From NCBI GenBank assembly GCA_965657825.1, contig CBFHQG010000110.1:1-6798 (forward strand): 6,798 nt of DNA. Direction: 5' to 3'. Below are positions 4,152 through 6,798 of this stretch, piece by piece (positions within the stretch are counted from its first letter, which is position 1; each line of letters begins with the position of its first letter). Under the pieces are notes generated by a model. That model had not been told where the DNA came from and searched no databases. It was given only the letters and a program-made list of their open reading frames with translations. Source of the DNA: M55B157 sp965657825 (GTDB taxonomy: Bacteria; Actinomycetota; Actinomycetes; S36-B12). Made by a program: the position numbers and the translations under genes.

Positions 4152-5237
4152 CTAGGTGCAGGCGGGGCCTCGAAGTGGATCGGGCAAGCCGCTACCGGGT
4201 GCGCAGGCATTCGCTTCACTCACGCGCTTCCACACATCACCATCGGCCTGGAAGATATATCGCTCGATGACGATCTGATCGGGCTGATCACCGATCGCAG
4301 CGAACACCACGGCCCAGCCACCCACACATGTGTAGTCCTGCAGGTACTGAACCGGAGGCTCGGCCGGATCACGCAGCGCGGTGATGATGTCGGTGAACAC
4401 CCGGCTCCCACACACCGCATCTGCCGTCGGAGTCGGCGAGGGTGTCGGAGTGGGTTCTGGCGCAGCGACTCCGACGGTGATCACCACGATCGAGTCGAGG
4501 GGCAGCTCCGTGCCGGCCGGAGGATCCTGGCGCAAGACCACCCCGACCTGATCGCTTTCCTCCTCCTGCTCCTGCACACGGAAGCCCTCATTCTTCAGCG
4601 TCGCGCGTGCCTCGGCCTGCGTGAGCCCCACGACATCCGCGACACCCCGCTGACCGGAGGACACCACCAGGTCGACCAGCGATCCAGGTGGCACCTGTTC
4701 GCCAGCGCCAGGGTTCTGGGCGATGACTTCACCGGCGGGCTTGGCCGACGCCGATCGGGTGATCGTGCCCGGTCGCAGACCGACGTCGATGAGCGCATTG
4801 ACCGCATCTGCCTCGATAAACGTCACCACATCAGGAACGATCGGGTTGGCATCCCCGGCGACCACGAGGTTGACCGGGCTTCCCGGTGCTAACTGCGATC
4901 CCGCGGGCGGATTCTGCGACAGCACCCGGCCGGTCTCGACATCGGAGGGCTCGAGGGTGATGTCCCCGACGATCAGGCCCTGGCCCTCGATCGTCGTCGT
5001 CGCCTCCTGGATGGTGAACCCGACCACACTCGTCGTCGTCACCGAGGTGGGTGCGTCATCGCCGCCGGATCGACCCACGACCAGCCAGGTCAGCCCCGCC
5101 GCGATGAGGCCCACCACGACGACGATCACGATCCAGATCGGGGTCGACAGCGGGCTGTCCTGGCTCCAAACGCTTTCGGGGGTATCGGAGGAATTCGGGG
5201 TCGAGGGGCCCTGAGCAGGCGGCTGCGGCGACGTCAT
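4152..5237 (-). CDS. Kinase-less PASTA-repeat membrane protein with C-terminal four-cysteine domain
   Basis: A 361-residue single-pass protein. The N-terminal 33 residues are Pro/Ser-rich and presumably cytoplasmic. A membrane helix lies at about 34-54 (PIWIVIVVVVGLIAAGLTWL). Three PASTA repeats follow at about 64-127, 132-194 and 198-257, each with the D..G......S.....G-type core ending in NPPAGSQLAPGSPVNLVV, NPGAGEQVPPGSLVDLVV or DPPAGTELPLDSIVVITV. A Pro-Thr linker (259-272, EPTPTPSPTPT) leads to an 87-residue domain with C276, C304, C345 and C360, which I do not recognise. PASTA repeats bind muropeptides or peptidoglycan in Ser/Thr kinases and PBPs. No kinase or transpeptidase domain is present, so this is probably a cell-wall sensor, anchor or accessory subunit. 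The four cysteines could form two disulfides outside the cell. ATG 5237 follows a candidate leaderless promoter. Confidence 0.88.
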   Translation of the reverse strand: MTSPQPPAQGPSTPNSSDTPESVWSQDSPLSTPIWIVIVVVVGLIAAGLTWLVVGRSGGDDAPTSVTTTSVVGFTIQEATTTIEGQGLIVGDITLEPSDVETGRVLSQNPPAGSQLAPGSPVNLVVAGDANPIVPDVVTFIEADAVNALIDVGLRPGTITRSASAKPAGEVIAQNPGAGEQVPPGSLVDLVVSSGQRGVADVVGLTQAEARATLKNEGFRVQEQEEESDQVGVVLRQDPPAGTELPLDSIVVITVGVAAPEPTPTPSPTPTADAVCGSRVFTDIITALRDPAEPPVQYLQDYTCVGGWAVVFAAIGDQPDQIVIERYIFQADGDVWKRVSEANACAPGSGLPDPLRGPACT

Positions 5238-5243
5238 GTGACG

Positions 5244-5249
5244 AGACTA
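5244..5249 (-). promoter_or_regulatory. Candidate -10 box (TAGTCT) for a leaderless PASTA-gene transcript
   Basis: On the minus strand TAGTCT is followed by 6 nt (CGTCAC) and the ATG at 5237. This is the same spacing as the TAGCGT boxes before the SAF gene and the leader ORF. No Shine-Dalgarno precedes the ATG, which fits a leaderless start. No clear -35 is visible. Confidence 0.4.
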
Positions 5250-5365
5250 CGACGGACTCCTCCCGGATCTCACCCCTGACCCGCCACTGCCTCGACCCGT
5301 ACGGCTCCGGCTCATGGGACATGTGGATTGCTCACCACCGGGCACCCGGATGAGTCCGAACGGTG

Positions 5366-5400
5366 TAGCGTCCGAACCCATGCAGGGCCAGCTGACGTGA
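5366..5400 (+). promoter_or_regulatory. TAGCGT box and 6-codon mini-ORF upstream of the MFS gene
   Basis: TAGCGT at 5366-5371 is followed after 8 nt by ATG 5380, which opens a 6-codon frame (MQGQLT) ending in TGA at 5398-5400, 25 nt before the transporter ATG. It could be the promoter and start of the leader mRNA. The box is identical to those in the 110-bp repeats, but the surrounding sequence is not. Both promoter and mini-ORF are weakly supported. Confidence 0.25.
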
Positions 5401-5425
5401 CGGGTTCCACACCAGGCGGAGTGCC

Positions 5426-6706
5426 ATGGACACGCGCCGTGGACGGCTGCCTCTCCAGGCAATGGCTACCGGCAGCACCGGGGTTGTCTCGCCGATGAAC
5501 CAGCGCTGGCGCTCACGTGGGTTCCTGGTCGTCGGTGGTATCGGTGTTGCCGGAACTCTCGTTGGCCAACTCGGAGCACCATCAGCCACAACGGCTGCCT
5601 CGACGGGCACCGGCGGGTTGACGACTGCGATCTTCCTTGCCCTGATCCTGGTGAGTGCCGGTCTGTCCGGGCTCTTCACCGGTCGACTTATGCGCCGCTG
5701 GTCGCTCCGAGCGATCTTCGCCGCAGCCCAGGCGGGAGTCGCTGTCAGTTGGATTCTTGTCGGCGTCATCGAAGCGACAACCGATTCAGGCCTCCTCGTA
5801 CTCTTCGCGGCTGCGCCGCTCTTCGGCATCTTCTCCGGGATCACGGCTCTCCTGACTCCCTTGGCGACGCGGGCGTACCTGGGGAAGAAGACACTTGCTG
5901 CGTCAGTTTCGTTGCGGTCCGCAGTCTCGGGAGTGGCGGCGATCATCGGGGCCGTCGTCGGCGGCCACCTGATCAGTGAGACTTATCCCGCCGTGGGCAT
6001 CGCGGCCAATGGCGTGCTGACCATCCCTCTCGCACTCTTCGTCATGCTCGTGAAGCCATTCTCGGATCAGCCGACGGCTCACGAACACGGCTATTCGGTG
6101 CGGCGGCTCGCTGAGGCTGTGCGATCGAGTTCACAGTTGCGACGAGTTCTCATCCTCATTGTCGGTTCGGTGATCTTCATCGCCCCATTCCAGAGCCTCA
6201 TCGTTCCCATCCTCAATTCGGTGGATCATGATCCACTACCGTCCGGGGCTGGTCTCGTTCTCGCAGGATTAGCCGCTGGTCGACTTCTCACCCCCACACT
6301 CGTCAAGAGATTCCAGGCACGACAGGATGATTTTCCTGCAGCAATCTGGGCAACCTTGGGGGCAGCAGCCTTCCTGGCGGTGTTCGGCGCGAGCTTCCTG
6401 CTTGAATTCTCTGAAACGGAACTCGTCCTATGGACATTGCTCGGCTTTGCACTCGGATCTATGCGTTTTACCTATCGAGCCCTGCTCATTGGTGCTGCCG
6501 CAAGCACCCTGCCGGACCAACGAGAGGTCGAGGGTCTCGCAGCAGCAGCCACAGTTGGAATATTCTCAGCGCCGATCGGAATTCTTGCCTGGGGAGTCAT
6601 GCTGGATTTCACCTCCGCCCCAATCACGATGGCCGCCAGTGCGATATGCATGGTCGCGCTCGCGATCCTGATGATGGGCGCGAAACGGACGAGAGTGCGG
6701 AACTAA
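5426..6706 (+). CDS. MFS transporter, 12 membrane segments
   Basis: A 426-residue polytopic inner-membrane protein. About twelve hydrophobic segments are visible, among them roughly 33-50, 66-88, 96-117, 121-147, 160-184, 189-210, 238-263, 272-292, 303-323, 331-355, 371-391 and 396-418. A central hydrophilic loop lies at about 211-237. The loop between segments 2 and 3, GLFTGRLMRRWSLRAI (81-96), corresponds to MFS motif A (G...(D)R.GRR) with the acidic residue missing. Substrate unknown; neighbours give no hint, and a drug or metabolite exporter is only a guess. ATG 5426 has GGAG at 5418-5421, 4 nt before it. In-frame ATGs at 5462 and 5495 would trim the non-hydrophobic N terminus. By eye, third codon positions carry more A/T than in mscL or the PASTA gene, which may point to a different origin. 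Confidence 0.87.
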   Translation: MDTRRGRLPLQAMATGSTGVVSPMNQRWRSRGFLVVGGIGVAGTLVGQLGAPSATTAASTGTGGLTTAIFLALILVSAGLSGLFTGRLMRRWSLRAIFAAAQAGVAVSWILVGVIEATTDSGLLVLFAAAPLFGIFSGITALLTPLATRAYLGKKTLAASVSLRSAVSGVAAIIGAVVGGHLISETYPAVGIAANGVLTIPLALFVMLVKPFSDQPTAHEHGYSVRRLAEAVRSSSQLRRVLILIVGSVIFIAPFQSLIVPILNSVDHDPLPSGAGLVLAGLAAGRLLTPTLVKRFQARQDDFPAAIWATLGAAAFLAVFGASFLLEFSETELVLWTLLGFALGSMRFTYRALLIGAAASTLPDQREVEGLAAAATVGIFSAPIGILAWGVMLDFTSAPITMAASAICMVALAILMMGAKRTRVRN

Positions 6707-6720
6707 CACCTCGCTGATGA

Positions 6721-6798
6721 TCAACACATCAATTCCTGAGCCACCCGCCCGGCAGCAGCGAGAGCTCCTTGCACATGGCCGGGGGAATCCACCGACGT
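6721..6798 (-). CDS. Probable 3' end of a minus-strand gene, last 25 codons
   Basis: On the minus strand the frame entering from the window edge reads a tail including SPGHVQGALAAAGRVAQELMC and ends with TGA at 6723-6721, 14 bp past the MFS stop in a convergent layout. The G..qGAl..G..vA.el pattern resembles the C-terminal FAD-contacting helix of flavin amine oxidase or phytoene-desaturase-like oxidoreductases. With only 25 residues visible, the family is a guess and the frame itself is not certain to be coding. Confidence 0.4.
   Translation of the reverse strand, partial: TSVDSPGHVQGALAAAGRVAQELMC

Noticed and set aside
3789..4892. A 367-codon open frame on the plus strand opposite the PASTA and orphan-domain genes
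   Set aside because: Its translation is low-complexity and Arg/Gly/His-rich without recognisable domains. It is the GC-driven antisense shadow of well-supported minus-strand genes.
1..6798. CRISPR arrays, tRNA or rRNA genes, insertion sequences, prophage genes
   Set aside because: No regularly spaced short repeats, cloverleaf or rRNA sequence, transposase or phage protein was seen on either strand. The only sizeable repeat is the 110-bp pair.

Overview
The window looks like chromosomal DNA of a high-GC actinobacterium. Evidence: strongly G/C-biased codon use, a LldR-like FadR-family regulator, a CpaB-like SAF protein directly followed by mscL, a kinase-less PASTA membrane protein, and several TAnnnT hexamers about 6 nt before an ATG, as in leaderless actinobacterial promoters. 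Genus cannot be named from the sequence. No stretch over 300 bases lacks a gene.

Layout. (1) 1-1232: the 5' part of a D-lactate/glycolate-type FAD oxidase on the minus strand, divergent from a FadR/FCD-type GntR regulator (537-1232). A perfect TGGT-N3-ACCA operator lies between them, so this is probably an autoregulated hydroxy-acid oxidation locus. (2) 1233-2668: an accessory island of two small toxin-antitoxin-like modules on opposite strands: hicA-hicB (minus, 1347-1795) and a DUF4258-DUF2283 pair (plus, 2061-2560). The second is bracketed by two direct copies of a 110-bp repeat (1875-1984 and 2559-2668; about 98 of 110 positions identical by eye). (3) 2672-3695: a two-gene operon, SAF/CpaB-like membrane protein and mechanosensitive channel mscL, starting 3 bases after the second repeat copy. 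(4) 3816-5237, minus strand: a three-repeat PASTA membrane protein with a cysteine-containing C-terminal domain, followed by a small orphan beta-rich domain gene. (5) 5426-6706: an MFS transporter on the plus strand, converging on what is probably the 3' end of another minus-strand gene at the window edge.

The most interesting part is the island. The 110-bp repeat appears to carry a promoter: its TAGCGT box is 6 nt from an ATG in both copies. In the downstream copy that ATG starts the SAF gene; in the upstream copy it starts a 23-codon leader ORF that ends one base before the DUF4258 start. This suggests a module placed between duplicated copies of a host promoter, so that the module and the SAF-mscL operon could be expressed in parallel. 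The repeat also contains a TTTCCGCGGAAA palindrome that occurs exactly at three sites in the window, each just past a gene 3' end, plus one near-match.
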